Positions 36,952-49,306 of a DNA stretch of 64,000 nucleotides are shown here, piece by piece. Position numbers and translations under genes: made by a program. The DNA is from Emergomyces orientalis (taxonomy: Eukaryota; Ascomycota; Eurotiomycetes; Onygenales; Ajellomycetaceae). The notes below the pieces were generated by a model. The model made no database searches. It was not told where the DNA came from and was given only the letters and a program-made list of their open reading frames with translations. Position 1 is the first letter of the stretch, and each line of letters starts with the position of its first letter. Location of the stretch: the NCBI GenBank assembly GCA_002110485.1, contig MOWL01000071.1:124001-188000 (forward strand), given 5' to 3'.

Positions 36952-37843
36952 CGGTTCATACCCCACTACTCGGGCCCCCTCCGTACACCCTCTTTTTGCT
37001 TGTTACGGTTACGGAGTGCTGCTAATTGGGGAGCTGCGTACAGCTCTCCCAAAACAGTTCAAGCACTTCGCGCTTCACTTCGACAAGACGACATCGAAAA
37101 TTCGTATTTGGATTGTGAATATATTCCTACATATATCTATATCAAACCTGCACTACTTACCGCTTAGCTCCTTTTAGAGGGGGAGGGGGAAATATATTAT
37201 ACTCTGGCTTGCGTGAGTGTCAAAACGCATATCGCGATTGGGGGATTTTTTATTTTTCAGGGGGGTTAGATGGGAAGATTTTTGAAATCCCTGCTGCCCT
37301 GGTTCATACTATTGGTTTACGGTACATATATATATCATTTATAACCCACCCTTTTCTCGTTCTCTATCTTTTTTATTTTTTCATTTTTTTTATTGGGAGC
37401 GATTGAGTTTTGGGGTGTTATAGTTTACTATTCTTTTATCTGTATATATCATCACCACCTATTTTCTGGCTATTTTGCCTGGGTCTATAACACCTACCTG
37501 GGTAAATGTACGGAAGGTATTTTTGGTTAAGGAGAAGGACGATATACCCTCGTACTCTGTGCTGCAAATTATTTATCATTGACAGGTTTTTTGGATTTGT
37601 TTGTTTCAATTTATGCCTCTTATTCTATATAAACCACTGGCATTGGGCCCAGTGGTTTGGAAAAACCCGGAATATAAGAGGGACATCACATAATCCTTAA
37701 CTTCAAGTTTAGAAATGAGCCACCCATGCTCACCAAGTTCATAGCAACTAAGCAGTGGCCTTGTAGCCCCCCACCCAGCTCCTTTTTGCCTACTACCATT
37801 GTACAGTCAACAGCATCGTCCAAAGGAAAAGGGGTAGCGCATA

Positions 37844-37853
37844 ATCACGTGAT
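37844..37853. promoter_or_regulatory. ATCACGTGAT palindrome upstream of the WLM protease
   Basis: A 10-bp perfect palindrome centred on CACGTG, 254 bp before the start codon at 38107, in a promoter serving only this gene. It is the best-placed of the E-boxes in the window. Confidence 0.45.
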
Positions 37854-38106
37854 TCTCAACTCGTAACTACCTGATTACTAATTGGCGGACTCATTGATCG
37901 CAGCGGAACATTCTCCACTCTTCTCCGCCTCACTCACATTACAACAACACGACGGAGGCGATTATAGGGAGATTTCTCCTTTTAAAGGCCATATTTTCTT
38001 CGTCACAGCCTTCCTTTCTATCCTTTGCTCAAAAATATAGCACTAATGTTAAACAGCTTCACCCCGTCATTTGAATAATACCCTCTCCAAGTATATCTAA
38101 CTCGTG

Positions 38107-39189
38107 ATGGAGGACCTTCAGGGAGAACATACCACTCCGCCGCTCTCGGGCAAACCAGAGGATATCCACGAGAATGAAATAACCCTAACAGTCCACCATC
38201 GTGGAAAAGACCATATCTTCGCTTTAACCCCGATTTCTACACTCCAGGATCTCTCCGTCTCCATATCCGAGCGCCTTTCCATCCCCCCCCAAAACCAAAA
38301 ACTCCTCATATCACCAAAACCCGGCATGCAGAAGCACCCTTTTCAACCCATCCCACTCACTGCCCTCCCATCCTCCCTCCCCCGCTTCAAAATCACTCTC
38401 TTTGGCAGCACCACCGCTGAAGTAGACTCCATAAATCAGGCAGCACTAGCCCAACAGTCCTCGCCGCGTAACATCAATTCCCCCCATATAAAGCCTGCAA
38501 AGCCCACCCCACGCCGTTCCCCCAACTCCCTCTCCCAATACACATTCCACACCCTCCTCCCACTCGCACACCTCCCCAACCCCCCCCGCTCCCTAGCCTA
38601 CCTCACCCGCCTCCGCGATGACCCAGGCATCCGCGCCGCCATGAAAACACATAAATTCTCCGTCCCACTACTGACCGAAATGGATCCCGCTGAACACACC
38701 ACCGTCTCTTCGCGCACGCTAGGCCTAAACCGTAACAAGGGCGAAGTCATAGAACTGCGCCTGCGCACCGACGCCTACGATGGCTACCGTGACTACCGCA
38801 CCATCCGTAAAACACTGTGTCATGAACTTGCGCATTGTGTCTTCGGCGACCATGATCGGGACTTTTGGGATTTGACGGGACAGATTGAGAAGGAGGTGGA
38901 GAGGGGGGATTATTGGGGGGTTGGCAGGGGTGGGGGGAAGAGGTTGACGGAAGAAGAATTTTATAATCTGGCGGATTGGGAGGAGATGCGGAGTGGGCGG
39001 GGGGAAGAGGTGGATCATGGTGGGTGGACTGGCGGGGAGTTTTTGTTGGGCGGGAGTAACGGGAGGGAATATGCGGGATTGAGCCGGAGAGAGATTTTGG
39101 CTGAGGCGGCGGAGAAGAGGGCTGCGATGGCGAGGAGGGAAAGGGAGGCGAGTAGGGATGACAAGGAAGGTGGGAGTGGGAGTGAGTGA
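38107..39189 (+). CDS. UBL-WLM domain metalloprotease (Wss1-like family)
   Basis: Single exon, 360 aa, start at 38107 (MEDLQGEH). Residues about 22-100 form a ubiquitin-like domain (ITLTVHHRGKDHIFALTPIS, LSIPPQNQKLLISPKPG). The WLM domain follows, with LGLNRNKGEVIELRLRT and the zinc motif CHELAHCVFGDHDRDFW: His239, Glu240, His243 and His249 fit HExxHxxxxxH. The C-terminal third is Gly/Arg/Glu-rich. WLM proteases of the Wss1/Spartan group act on DNA-protein crosslinks; proteins with UBL plus WLM and no clear SUMO-interaction motif are a separate branch whose substrates are less clear, so the DNA-repair role is inference. Confidence 0.9.
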   Translation: MEDLQGEHTTPPLSGKPEDIHENEITLTVHHRGKDHIFALTPISTLQDLSVSISERLSIPPQNQKLLISPKPGMQKHPFQPIPLTALPSSLPRFKITLFGSTTAEVDSINQAALAQQSSPRNINSPHIKPAKPTPRRSPNSLSQYTFHTLLPLAHLPNPPRSLAYLTRLRDDPGIRAAMKTHKFSVPLLTEMDPAEHTTVSSRTLGLNRNKGEVIELRLRTDAYDGYRDYRTIRKTLCHELAHCVFGDHDRDFWDLTGQIEKEVERGDYWGVGRGGGKRLTEEEFYNLADWEEMRSGRGEEVDHGGWTGGEFLLGGSNGREYAGLSRREILAEAAEKRAAMARREREASRDDKEGGSGSE

Positions 39190-39416
39190 TGAGTTTCATG
39201 ATATTTGATTTCTATATATACTGCTGTTGATATCCAATAATAGGTGAAGTACTTTGTTGTTTGAAGGCATGTTGACATTGTCTTCGAAAAACATCCTTAC
39301 TCGCACATTGAATTTTTTATCCCACCTTTTACATAATTCGAGTATATATAACAAGAGAAGAGGTATATATATACACCCACCAATCAATCAACATAACTAT
39401 CTATCCTTCTTCTTCC

Positions 39417-40935
39417 TTACTGCTCATTAATAAACAGTCCCGCCATACCCTGGCCCGTCCCAATACACATACTCGTAACCAACACCTTCTTCTTCGTCCT
39501 CCGCGCCTCACTCAAAATCGTACAAACTTGTCTTGTCCCCGTGCACCCCAGCGGATGCCCTAGCGCAATCGCACCACCCCTTGGGTTCACCTTCTCATGG
39601 TCCAGACCCAACTTATCAATGCAGTAAACAGCCATGGACGCGAACGCCTCGTTGATCTCGAAGATGTCAATGTCTTCCTTGCGCAGGTTGTACATTGAGA
39701 GGAGTTTGGGAATGGCGATGGAAGGGCCGATGCCCATGATCCGCGGTGGAACGCCGGCGACGGTGGCGCCGACGAATTTCGCGAGGATGGGTTGGCCGAG
39801 CTCGATGGCTTTAGAGCGTTTCATGAGGATTACGGCGGCGGCTGATGGAAATGAAAATGGAAATGTTAGTAATGGTGCACGAGAAGAAAACGTCCCGGTG
39901 GGACCAGGTAATATAAATCCCCCCCCCCCAAAAAAAAAAATTTGACCCACCTCCATCTGTAACCTGACTCGCATTCCCACCCGTAGTCTTATTCCCAAAC
40001 TGCGGAAAAGCAGGCCTAACTTTACTCAACGACTCAAACGTCGTACCATACCGCGGCCCTTCGTCCTTGCTAATCGTCACCTCTTTCTCCTCCCCCTTCC
40101 CATCTTTCCCATCCTTCACAGTCGTTCGAATCGGCACAATCTCATCCTCAAACCAGCCAGACTTCTGCGCCACTTCCGCTCTCCGGAACGACTCCACGGA
40201 ATACCGATCCTGCATCTCGCGTGTAATGCCAAAGTCATCCCCTACATTCTCGCTGGTCTGGCCCATTGGCTGCAGACAGTCTGCCGCTTCCGAGTCTTTC
40301 ATGATTTCCGGATGAAAGGGTTGGGGGGTCCGGTCGGGCCCTTTGCTCATGGACTCGGCACCCATGGCGATGCCGATCTCAATGGCGCCCTGTGAAATCT
40401 CGTAGGCAACGCTTTGAATCGACATGAGGCCTGAGGAGCAGAAGCGGCTGATAGCGGCCGCACCGGCAGTATAGGGGATGCCGGCCGCGAGGGCAGCTGT
40501 GCGGCATATTGTGGAGGCTTTGGCATTGTTTGCCTAATGTTTGTTAGTCTATTTGGCCTTCTACTTCCTGACCTGTTTCTTCCTTTCTTATGGGGTGATA
40601 TACGTACATTCCCCATAATGACATCATCAATTAAATTGGGATCCAGCTTCGACTGTGCCATCACTTCTTGCAACAGCTGGAGGACGAGATAGTCGAGATC
40701 TGTGTCCTTGAAACCACCTTTGAAACCCTTCGCCATCGGCGTCCGCAGCGCCAACGTAATGACAATGTCATCGGGGTTCTTTTGTGTACTGCAAGTCGTT
40801 ATCAATATTGAATTTAAATTGATATGAGATATTCCAAATTAAGAATGAAGAATCTTACATCTTGTCAATAGCGATCTGTCCGCCTGTGGTTGGCTTCAGC
40901 TGTGCCAGGACGGCCTGTAGTCTTTCGTTGGCCAT
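39417..40935 (-). CDS. pot1: peroxisomal 3-ketoacyl-CoA thiolase
   Basis: Four exons: 40935..40859, 40788..40608, 40533..39951, 39841..39417 (421 aa; phases 2, 0, 1). The start MANERLQAVLAQL holds a perfect PTS2 signal, R5-L6-x5-Q12-L13, so import into peroxisomes through Pex7 is predicted. Thiolase signatures are complete: AAAISRFCSSGL with the acyl-binding Cys, EINEAFAS, GGAIALGHPLGCTG with the catalytic His, and TSMCIGTGQG with the second Cys. The enzyme carries out the last step of fatty-acid beta-oxidation, splitting 3-ketoacyl-CoA into acetyl-CoA and a shortened acyl-CoA. Intron 3 contains an 11-C/11-A tract (plus-strand 39919-39940). Confidence 0.95.
39919..39940. repeat. C11A11 homopolymer pair in a thiolase intron
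   Basis: Eleven C directly followed by eleven A on the plus strand (T11G11 in the transcript sense), starting 11 bases inside the donor of thiolase intron 3. Confidence 0.9.
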
Positions 40936-41829
40936 ATTGTAGTAGTTCCCTGTTTGTTTTCTCAGATCTTTTTGTCCTTCACTTTGTATTATGCAGTGAA
41001 TGTACAGAGTATGTATGTCAAGTATTTTAATAGAAATAGATGCCCTAGCTTCCCCGCACCTATTCTTGTAAGGTATTTATATGAGTATGCAGACTCATTG
41101 CGGAGAGCGACAAACCTCGGCATTCCGGGAGCTGGCCGTGGGTGGGGAAACCTAGTCGGGTTTAGCCCAATTGTCAGGATTGGGTGGGCTGTGGATTAGA
41201 GTTTCGGCTAAGTGACAAGGTCGGCTCGGCTCTCAGATGGACCTCTCGGCTAATTGGTGCTTTAGCCGGTAGTAGATCTGCTGAGGAATCTCGTTCGTTG
41301 ATCGTGTGAGAGTAACAAGGTTAATTAGGCACATATAAATTCCAAAAATTGGGATCTCGGTATGAAAATTGCATTTTTCTCTATAGAATTATGTAGCTTC
41401 CGTACTTTCCAATAAGAGGTATAAAAATCCTTTCCAAATAACGCCAGGTATAATTCATTGTCCACCATTGGGTATATGAGAGAGTGGTTGAGTTCACAGC
41501 ATTCGTAAAAGTTACCAGTTTTCTGGAAACGGGCGACAAGGTGAAAGCACCTTGGGTCTGTGGTTCAGTCCCGCCCGTATCAGAAGAAAGGTGAAAAGGG
41601 TGTGTCTAACTTAATAAAATATGGGGAGGTGAATCGAGGTATCAAAACCGACTCGGAATTATCCGGCAGGATCGTGCCTCTCAGACTCCTGAGGCAATCG
41701 GAGAGATGGCTAGCTTAATACTGTTTTGGGGCGTCGTTGGGAATTTCCGAAAGGCCTGTGTTGTGACCAAACATAGTGAAAGTCACCAACCAAATCATCG
41801 AAGAAAATATGTCAGTGATTTTGAGGTTC
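40936..41829. other. intergenic region upstream of thiolase
   Basis: Spacer between the thiolase start and the 3' end of the WD40-like gene. A stretch near 41483-41580 has weak tRNA-promoter-like boxes but does not fold as a tRNA. No gene is seen. Confidence 0.5.
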
Positions 41830-44800
41830 TTATCTGGTCATTCCTCGAAATCGACTTAAAAATCTCGGCGGGTCTGCAGGCAGTTCTACTGCCGGCTTGA
41901 CGTTTTTCTTCTCTGGCAGTGGCTCCGCCTGCCGTGGTAGCTCGTGCACTTGCGGCGGATCCCTGTTACTGTCTGGTAATTCATACTTCGGAGATGGGGG
42001 TTTCTCTGGCATAGGTGGTGCTGACGCGACAATATCCCCCTTTTTGATCATCCAGTTAGTAAATGTTATGACACCAGGATTGAAATCGGGACCCGGACCA
42101 GAAGAAGAATGTGAAAATTTTAAATTCCTACGTACCTGGGCTGCAACTGGTACTTTTTTGACATATGCTATCCCTGTCGTCGCGTCAACCCAAGCCATGA
42201 TAATCGCATCTTCATCGGTCGTTGCCATATACGACATTGCAAAGGAATCCGACTTCGCCGTGAGTTCTCTGGATGTAGCAAGTCTCTTAACATCCATAGG
42301 ACTCGAGTCCAGATTTGATATTTGGTATAGATAACCCTTGTCATTTACCATCGCGAGCTCAGCACCGGACGGCGAGAAAGAAGCACATTGAATCCTATTC
42401 CCGAGTCTTCCATGCCGGCCGGCATTGTCCGCCTTGATCTCTGTTTTATTGCCTTCTTGGGGATGCGCGAGAATCGGCACCCCTGATTGCGTCCACGTCG
42501 TGATGCACACGAGTTCATCACCCCGACGTGAAGATCGGAATATTGTGGCTGATACTCCATTATCTTCCGACTCGTGTAACGGTACGTAGTATCTACAAGC
42601 CGGTAGCTCGTGGAACACTACAAAAGGAAATTTCCATTGGAATACCTGTATTACACCCTTTGGATTCCGGGTGCTGGCAAGAAGTACAAGTCCGTCTCTG
42701 GAGAACGAAAGTGTGTCTAATGTACAATTTGTGCAAGCTCTGTGGAAAAGGCTATGGAGCCGGTCTTCTCGTGGGGGCTCCGAGTCCGTGGTCTTAAAGA
42801 ACCGTACAATCGAGTTCTCGAATCCTATCACGACGAAATTCTCCATTGGGCAAACCGTTATGCACTTGCACCAGAGTGCCGAAGACATGCGGTACTCAAC
42901 AACGGGTGTCGAAGCATCAATAAGGTTTACTATCCGGAGCTAAGTTAAGGTTAGTTAATAAATTTATGGTAACTGGTTCAGGCCCGGGAAGTTACCGTTA
43001 GTTTATTATCGCGTGTGCCAATAACGTACGCTAAGTACATCTTTGTAACCGCTGCAAGAAGACATGTACTGTCTGTCGAAAACGCGCGTTTCATGGTTGC
43101 CGGAGAGGTTCCAACATCCCACACATGTATCGTGGTTTGAGTCCAAAAGAGGGCGAAGGTAGAATTTTGCGAGAGATAAACGTTGATATTTTTTGTAAAT
43201 CTTCCTTTCGCGTTCTTCATCGCGTTAACTAGGCTTTTCAGGGGGATTTCATCGAGCCTCTGGGATTCCAGAAGAGATGACGAAAGGGAGCTTGTGTCTC
43301 CAGACACTGAGATAGATTCCTTTCTTGTGCCAGTGAGTTTTCTCCAGCCGGTTTTCCCCTTGTCAGGCGACCCAGGAGATTGTAAGGTTCGCGATCGCAC
43401 GAATGGGATAGATTCAAATGTTGCAGTGGTCATGGTCTTTTCAATTCCCGGTAGATTTGTTCCCTGAGTCGAGTAGTCGCGAGAACCTCGGGAGGCACGC
43501 GACTCAGCGATGCTGCCTGGTCCCAATGTAGCGTCTTCTGTTTCGTTAATAGCGGTTAAGCTGTCCACGGGTGAAAACTCGGTTCGAGGTGTATCAAATT
43601 TGTGGCGAATTACTGGCGTAAATGGAGACGAAGGTGTTAGAAGAGCTGCACTGGAACGTTCTGGGGAAGCGAACATAGGTCGAGTAGAATGAGGCGAGTC
43701 GATATCTTGCGATCTCGGGCTCACCGGGCTGGTTAAATTATTGTATGATGGGAAAGAACTGCCAGTTTCAGCTTTCGGAGGTGGTAATTGAAATTGTGTT
43801 GGTAGGTGTCTCTCGACACTGATTGTATCGGCATTTGATTCAAGGTGGGAGAGAAGATTCCAAGTGCGCCGCGCGAGCTGGATTTCCCGGGCCATTGTCA
43901 CAACCTCTCCGCATTGTCTACAGTTTGTCCCCGGTGGAAGAGAAACTTCTATGGTTTCACCCGAATCAAGCTGTGATGGGAAAAATAGTTAGCAGGTGGG
44001 ATTAAAATTACGAAGTAGATTTAATGGATGGTAGGGAGGAGCACGACCACAGAAGTTTAAAACGCACAGGAAGATTAATATTTTCCAAATACCTCAGCTG
44101 GGAATAGCCTGCTAAGTGGCACCCTCGACAATTTAGAACATACAACCTAGGACGGGCTGCTCTGAACTGGCCACTTGGATCATCGAACAGTGCAATATTC
44201 CGAGTTATTTCAGTGATACAGTGGACCACCTCCCTATCGCTCACACGGCCAATCAACCGGCGGCAACTAAGGTTTTGGCAGAGAGCATCTAGGGCATCAG
44301 CCACATTTTCATCATCATCAGATTCAGAGGAATCCCGGGTTGTCACGTTTGGGGTATTTGGCAGAACAATTCGGAAGCCGTCGCTGAGGGATGCAATTAA
44401 GTCTGCTTTAGAAAGATGATGCGGTAACTTGATATTGTCTAGAGCAGTCAAGACTGCGTTCCGAGTTTCCAAAGATACTGCTTGGAGTTGTGGATTTCGG
44501 GTTCCCGTATTCACTGCATATTGAATATTCGCCCCAACCACGAACAGGGTGACATCCCGTAAGGCCATAAACTGACACAACCAGTTTTCAGACGACCCAT
44601 CCTTTGGTACGATGGTAGAAACCGACTCCGACAGCAGGCAGTACGCAAGAGGATACTAAACATAGGGAGACATGTTAGCTGCAAGCACGGACACACACAT
44701 TCATTGTCAATCTTTTCTAAGTTTCATTGCCGCATACCAATTCTGTTCCCAAATTTGGTAATTCATATCTCAATCTTGAAGGGAGGGCGAGCGAATCGGG

Positions 44801-45604
44801 ATCGTTTCGCAAAAAGCCTGTTACTTCCTTGCAGACTTGCAAAAGAAAGGATTTCGGACCCGGGTAACTGTCATAAACACGCTCCAAAGACCTATGTATG
44901 CGCGAAAAACGTTCCCGACGATCTTTTGCCCGTTGGCCCGTTGGCGCTCTGGGATGTAGCGACAGAAACCGTAGAGACAACAGAAGGAATTCGGCGAGGT
45001 AATGATCCCTGAGCCGGCGAACTTCCCACAAACTCTCTCGGCCCTCCTCAATGATTTGTATGACAAATTCCACACATCGCAAACCTGTCTCCCAACTCAC
45101 CAAAAACCCGAGGTACGGCCCCGTGTGTATTTTCTCAGCAGGTAACGATAGACGTTGAATGTAGAAAATGGCATTCAGTTGGGAAAGCAACGTTGTCACA
45201 AGGGCCTGATAGGATTCCTTATTACAGTCTGAATATATTTTCTCCAGCGAGAAATGGCCTAGTAGTTCCTTGATGATATCCTCCACGTCGCTTCGAAGCG
45301 CAAGCGCCTGCCAAACATTTCCCAAGCGCATAGATAACGACGAAGTGACTGTGGTGGTAGCCATCACATACAAGCGCTTGAATCCAGGGGCCTTTCGCCA
45401 CGTGGGATGGTTCCCAGACAGTTGGATATTCCACCGTTTGGGCACCACTCGTTCGTTATAAGCAGGACTGTGGATAAAAACAATGATCTGCGAGAAATTT
45501 TAGCTCCTAGTTGTGAAGCGAAGCAACTTGGATGTCATAGATGGCTAGAGTTAGTGCTAGTGGGATACACTTGTTTTTCCCCCCCTTGGGTCAAGCGGTG
45601 ACAT
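41830..45604 (-). CDS. large uncharacterised fungal protein with WD40-like C-terminal half
   Basis: Five exons: 45604..45569, 45487..44738, 44655..44068, 43970..42996, 42939..41830 (1152 aa); all four introns are phase 0. The first exon (MSPLDPRGGKTS) is needed because the frame of exon 2 (IIVFIHSPAYNERVVPKRW) has no usable ATG upstream. The N-terminal half is helical with no known motif; residues near 450-480 hold two CxxC-like pairs (LNCRGCHLAG, TNCRQCGEVV). After a Ser/Pro-rich linker the C-terminal half has WD40-like strands (TIHVWDVGTSP, DTLSFSRDGLVLLASTRN, IQCASFSPSGAELAMVND). A Pro-rich tail ends the protein. Beta-propeller proteins usually act as scaffolds; no specific function can be assigned. 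Confidence 0.8.
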
Positions 45605-46588
45605 TTGCTACTCTGGTGCTCGCTTGGCGACTTGGGTGGGTTCGCGAGAAATCAGGGAAGATGGATGGTTCGAGCATTAGTTGCTGATGGAGGCGTACAT
45701 AGCGCGAAGACAAAGAAAGGGGACAGGTTAATAGGAGAATCCTCGAAATAGTCCGCAGGAAAACATTCTCGACCAGCAGGCTGCTGTCGCACAGACAAGG
45801 ATGCCTCTAGAGCCTGTGAGGCTGGGTATACCAAAAGATAATAATTAGTCGACTCTTAGAGCGCTTTCCTTTTGCTATCGGCGCTCCAAGGTTCTTAGAG
45901 AAGCGCCACAGCGACCAAAAGGCTCAACCTCATGTGGCTTCGTAGGCCCTTGCGGCTCAGCCGTCTTGAACCAATCTTTGATAAAAAATAAGAAGAATGT
46001 CTTTGCGGCTCATCGGGAGACTAACGTTCAATCGTAATTATACGATGTCGTATTTGGGAATCATGAAAATCATGGCTTGGAGGGGCCCTGAGTTTCGGGA
46101 ATGCCTAGTGTGCACAGGAAGCCCCAGGAGCAACGTTAATTGATCGCTCCCCGCACCGGATCATCATTGGTTGCGGCCTGGGTTTGTTACTCTATTTGAG
46201 TTGGACTGTTGCATATCTTCACCTTTTTAGTGTCCCGAAGCTGGACAATCGTGCCAGCAGCTCACCAATAGGAGTAGAATATTATCAATATTCCCTGCAG
46301 TGTCCTCTCGTATGCATAGGCCGTCGTGTCATCCCTCTCCTTGCAAAAGCACCAGCTCTTAACCAATATTGGGCACTGGAAGACAATGGCAGCTTGCAGA
46401 GGGGCGGTGTCTCGAAATCGCAGATCGCTGCTCCTTGTCCTGCCCGTGAGAAATGGCCAAGGGAGAGGTGGCACCAATACGAGCTTGCTCTTCCGCAATG
46501 CAAGACTTTATATATCCCCACCTCTTTCGCAGTCGCATATCTCGTTTCTCTTGTTGACTTGATAGTGCACGCAAAAACACCCACCAGA
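45605..46588. other. divergent promoter, WD40-like protein / permease
   Basis: About 1 kb. The permease frame stays open upstream to 46184, but that stretch lacks permease-like sequence and competing frames on the other strand are equally open, so the ATG at 46589 is preferred. Confidence 0.5.
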
Positions 46589-49306
46589 ATGACAGTATCT
46601 TATCAATCTCTTCCTATGGATAACGACAAGCCTGAAGCGGTCTCGCCGCACTTCCATGAAATTCTTGGCGAGGATCTTCAATTAACAGATGAGGCTGGCA
46701 TGCGGGTTGGGCATCACCTATTCATCGATGAAGCCGGCCAGGTGGAAGAAGAGCGGAAAACCAGCGGGGACAGTGTTTGGTGAGGAGCTGGATTTCTATC
46801 CGACCTGAGCCTTTCACATTATGGTCTATTAATAATTTTTTTTCATTTTTAGGCGAGTGTTGAATGAGAGGCAGATTAATGTGAGTTAATATCTGATTTG
46901 CTAGCTGGTGTGGAGAGAAGAGTTTCGCTGACTCCACATTGCGAACCTAGATGATAGCCTTTTCTGGGTAAATACCACTATTTCCCCTGAAATATTCACA
47001 ACCACAACATAGGAACACATCAGTAACAAACACCATCTGGTCAATAGGACAATTGGAAATGGTAGCTCTCCCTTTTGAATAACTTCGCAGCTAAAATATA
47101 TAACATCTAATTCTTTTTAAAAGGACTTTTTCTCGGGAGCGGTCGATCCCTTGCCTCCGCTGGACCTGGCGGCGCAGTCCTGGGCTATGTGCTCATGGGC
47201 ACTGTTATTTCATCAGTTGTCTCTTGCCTGGGTGAAATGACTGCATTAATGCCGGTCAATGCTCCAATTATGGAGTTTCCTCGGCGCTTCTTAGATCGTG
47301 GTGTTGGTTTTGCTGTCGGTTGGGTGTACTGGTACGTATATCTCGGACACATGTTAGGTGGCAGTATATTTGGACTGGAGAGCTTACATAAATCAAGGTT
47401 CGCTTACGCTGTGCTTGCGGCCGACCAGCTAGTCGCCGTGGCAAATACTATTCGCTTTAAATACATTGATGACTTTGGAACGCATTTGGAATGGGTAACG
47501 GGAGGGAGTGTTCATGCTGCAGTGTGGGTGTCTGTAGTTTTAATAACTGTGACGTTGATCAATACGTTACCCGTAAAGGTCAGCAATGGTGCTGTACATT
47601 ATCGGTGAACAGGAACTCCGCTAACAATAAATTTTGTAGTATTATGGTCAACTCGAATACGTATTCGGCTGCATAAAACTTTGTTTTCTGGTTTTGGTTA
47701 TTTTAATGATGGTTATTTTGGATACTATGCGCCGTCAGTTATGCCCCTTGTGAGCTCTTCAAATAAATGCTGACTTTTGACTGGGACAATAGCTGTGGAC
47801 ACTAGATACCATAGGACCCCTGTCGGTACCCGGTGTATGTATATGATCTTATGCAGACGCGTGTAGGGAATGAGGCTAACAACCGATCTTCAAGACTGGG
47901 ACTCACCATACTCCTTTTTTGCGCCGAAGTACACTGTTAGGGGCCACATGACTGGCGAAGTTCAGCGAGAGATCGGAGGTTCAGTTGGCACATTCCTTGG
48001 GGTGTGGTAAGACTTGACTTGCTTTGGATTTAATATTACTGTATTACCAGGTTATGTGCTGATTAATGGGATCGTGGATTGTGCCTATAGGACGACCTTC
48101 ACAAACATTATTTTCTCATATGTGGGCATGGATATGGTTGCAGCCACAGCAGCAGAAAGTAAAGCGTTGTCTAATGCCGAGAGTATGAAAATGGCGTCGC
48201 GGAAGGTTTCGATACGAGTTGTCACTCTGTACACTCTCTGCGTATTGACAGCCTCGTTTCTGGTCCCGTACGATCATCCCTTCCTTAACGGTGGTGGTCA
48301 GTCTGAGAGCTCGCACTCTATCTTTTTGATCGCTGTAGTCCAGGGGGGGCTTCCAGCGGCCGCCCACTTTTTCAACGCAATCTACCTATTTTCTGCGTTT
48401 GCGTCTGGAATTAACACCATGTACGTCTCTTCGAGAGTCCTGCATACCCTGGCGCTACGTGATCAGACGGGGCCAGAGTTTATCACGAGAAGGTTACGCC
48501 AATGCCACAATGGCGTGCCACTGAGGGCAGTCTTGGTGACCGGTGCATTAATGTGCCTTGGATACTTAGGGACGGGATCCTCTGGCCAGGTTAGTAAAAC
48601 AACGATGTCACCTATTGCAATGAACTTTTGCTCACCATGGTTGAATCATGATTTATAGAGACTGGGCGAGCTTGCAACGAATTGCACAGTGTCATGTTTG
48701 ATTGTGTACATCGTCGTCTGCGCTACCTACCTAGGTTTCTTTAAAACGTACGCCCAATCACTATATCCACTGGTTTATTGCTTATCAGGACTAATTACTT
48801 TTTCCTACAGTTTACATGACGTTAAGCTCTATGGGAATACATCCGAAGCCCAAGCTGCCTGTTATGACCGTAACCACCCTCAGTATCCCTACAAATCCCA
48901 CGGGCAATGGTTAAAAGCTTGTTACGGCTTGGTTGCATGCACTCTACTGGTTATATTTAACGGGGTGCCTTCCTTCCTACAGGACCCATTCGATATTCGT
49001 GGATTTTTCGCCTCATATATTGGAGTAAGCTTGCCCGAGTTGAATTTTGACGAAGCTGGGCTTCTAGAATTGCAGAAACTAATTGAGTTCCAGGTTCCTG
49101 TATTTTTCTTGCTTATTATAGGCTACAAGTTGTCAAAGCATGGGCTCAATTTTGCGCAATGGGGTCCGGAGAGGTCCAACGATCTTCGCAATTGTGTCCA
49201 GGTCACGAGCGAGAAGAGAAAGGGAAGATTACATTTCCCAGACGAAGGGCTTACCAAAGATAATCTCCAGGAATTCATTCAATGGGTTTGGGTATGGACG
49301 AAATAA
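46589..49306 (+). CDS. amino-acid permease (AAT/YAT family), 13 exons
   Basis: Exons: 46589..46779, 46853..46880, 46951..46967, 47048..47061, 47124..47331, 47398..47578, 47640..47749, 47815..47834, 47895..48006, 48091..48589, 48659..48747, 48811..49024, 49094..49306 (631 aa). All introns are GT-AG, 60-84 nt, and the phases close. Exons 3, 4 and 8 are only 17, 14 and 20 nt. Splicing restores the family landmarks: RQINMIAFSGTIGNGLFLGS in the first membrane helix, then SLASAGPGGAVLGYVLMGT, GWVYWFAYAV, GTRYWDSPYSF, TNIIFSYVGMDMVAA, and CYDRNHPQYPYKSHGQWL with a WGPERSNDL tail. The last two introns (63 and 69 nt) are in frame and stop-free or nearly so. It should be a plasma-membrane proton-coupled amino-acid importer; specificity is not readable. 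Confidence 0.85.

Larger units (their letters stand above)
36884..38106. other. intergenic region with long A run and E-box
   Basis: An uninterrupted run of 31 A lies at 36916-36946, 32 bases after the LicD-like stop. The perfect palindrome ATCACGTGAT is at 37844-37853, about 255 bp upstream of the WLM-protease start. Short open frames have biased composition. Confidence 0.55.

Noticed and set aside
41483..41580. tRNA-like sequence (TGGTTGAGTTCA and GGTTCAGTCC)
   Set aside because: Boxes are imperfect (no GG in the D-loop, G at the conserved A of the T-loop) and neither acceptor nor anticodon stems pair.
46184..46588. Upstream extension of the permease first exon
   Set aside because: Open but not permease-like, and open frames on the other strand overlap it; the ATG at 46589 is more plausible.
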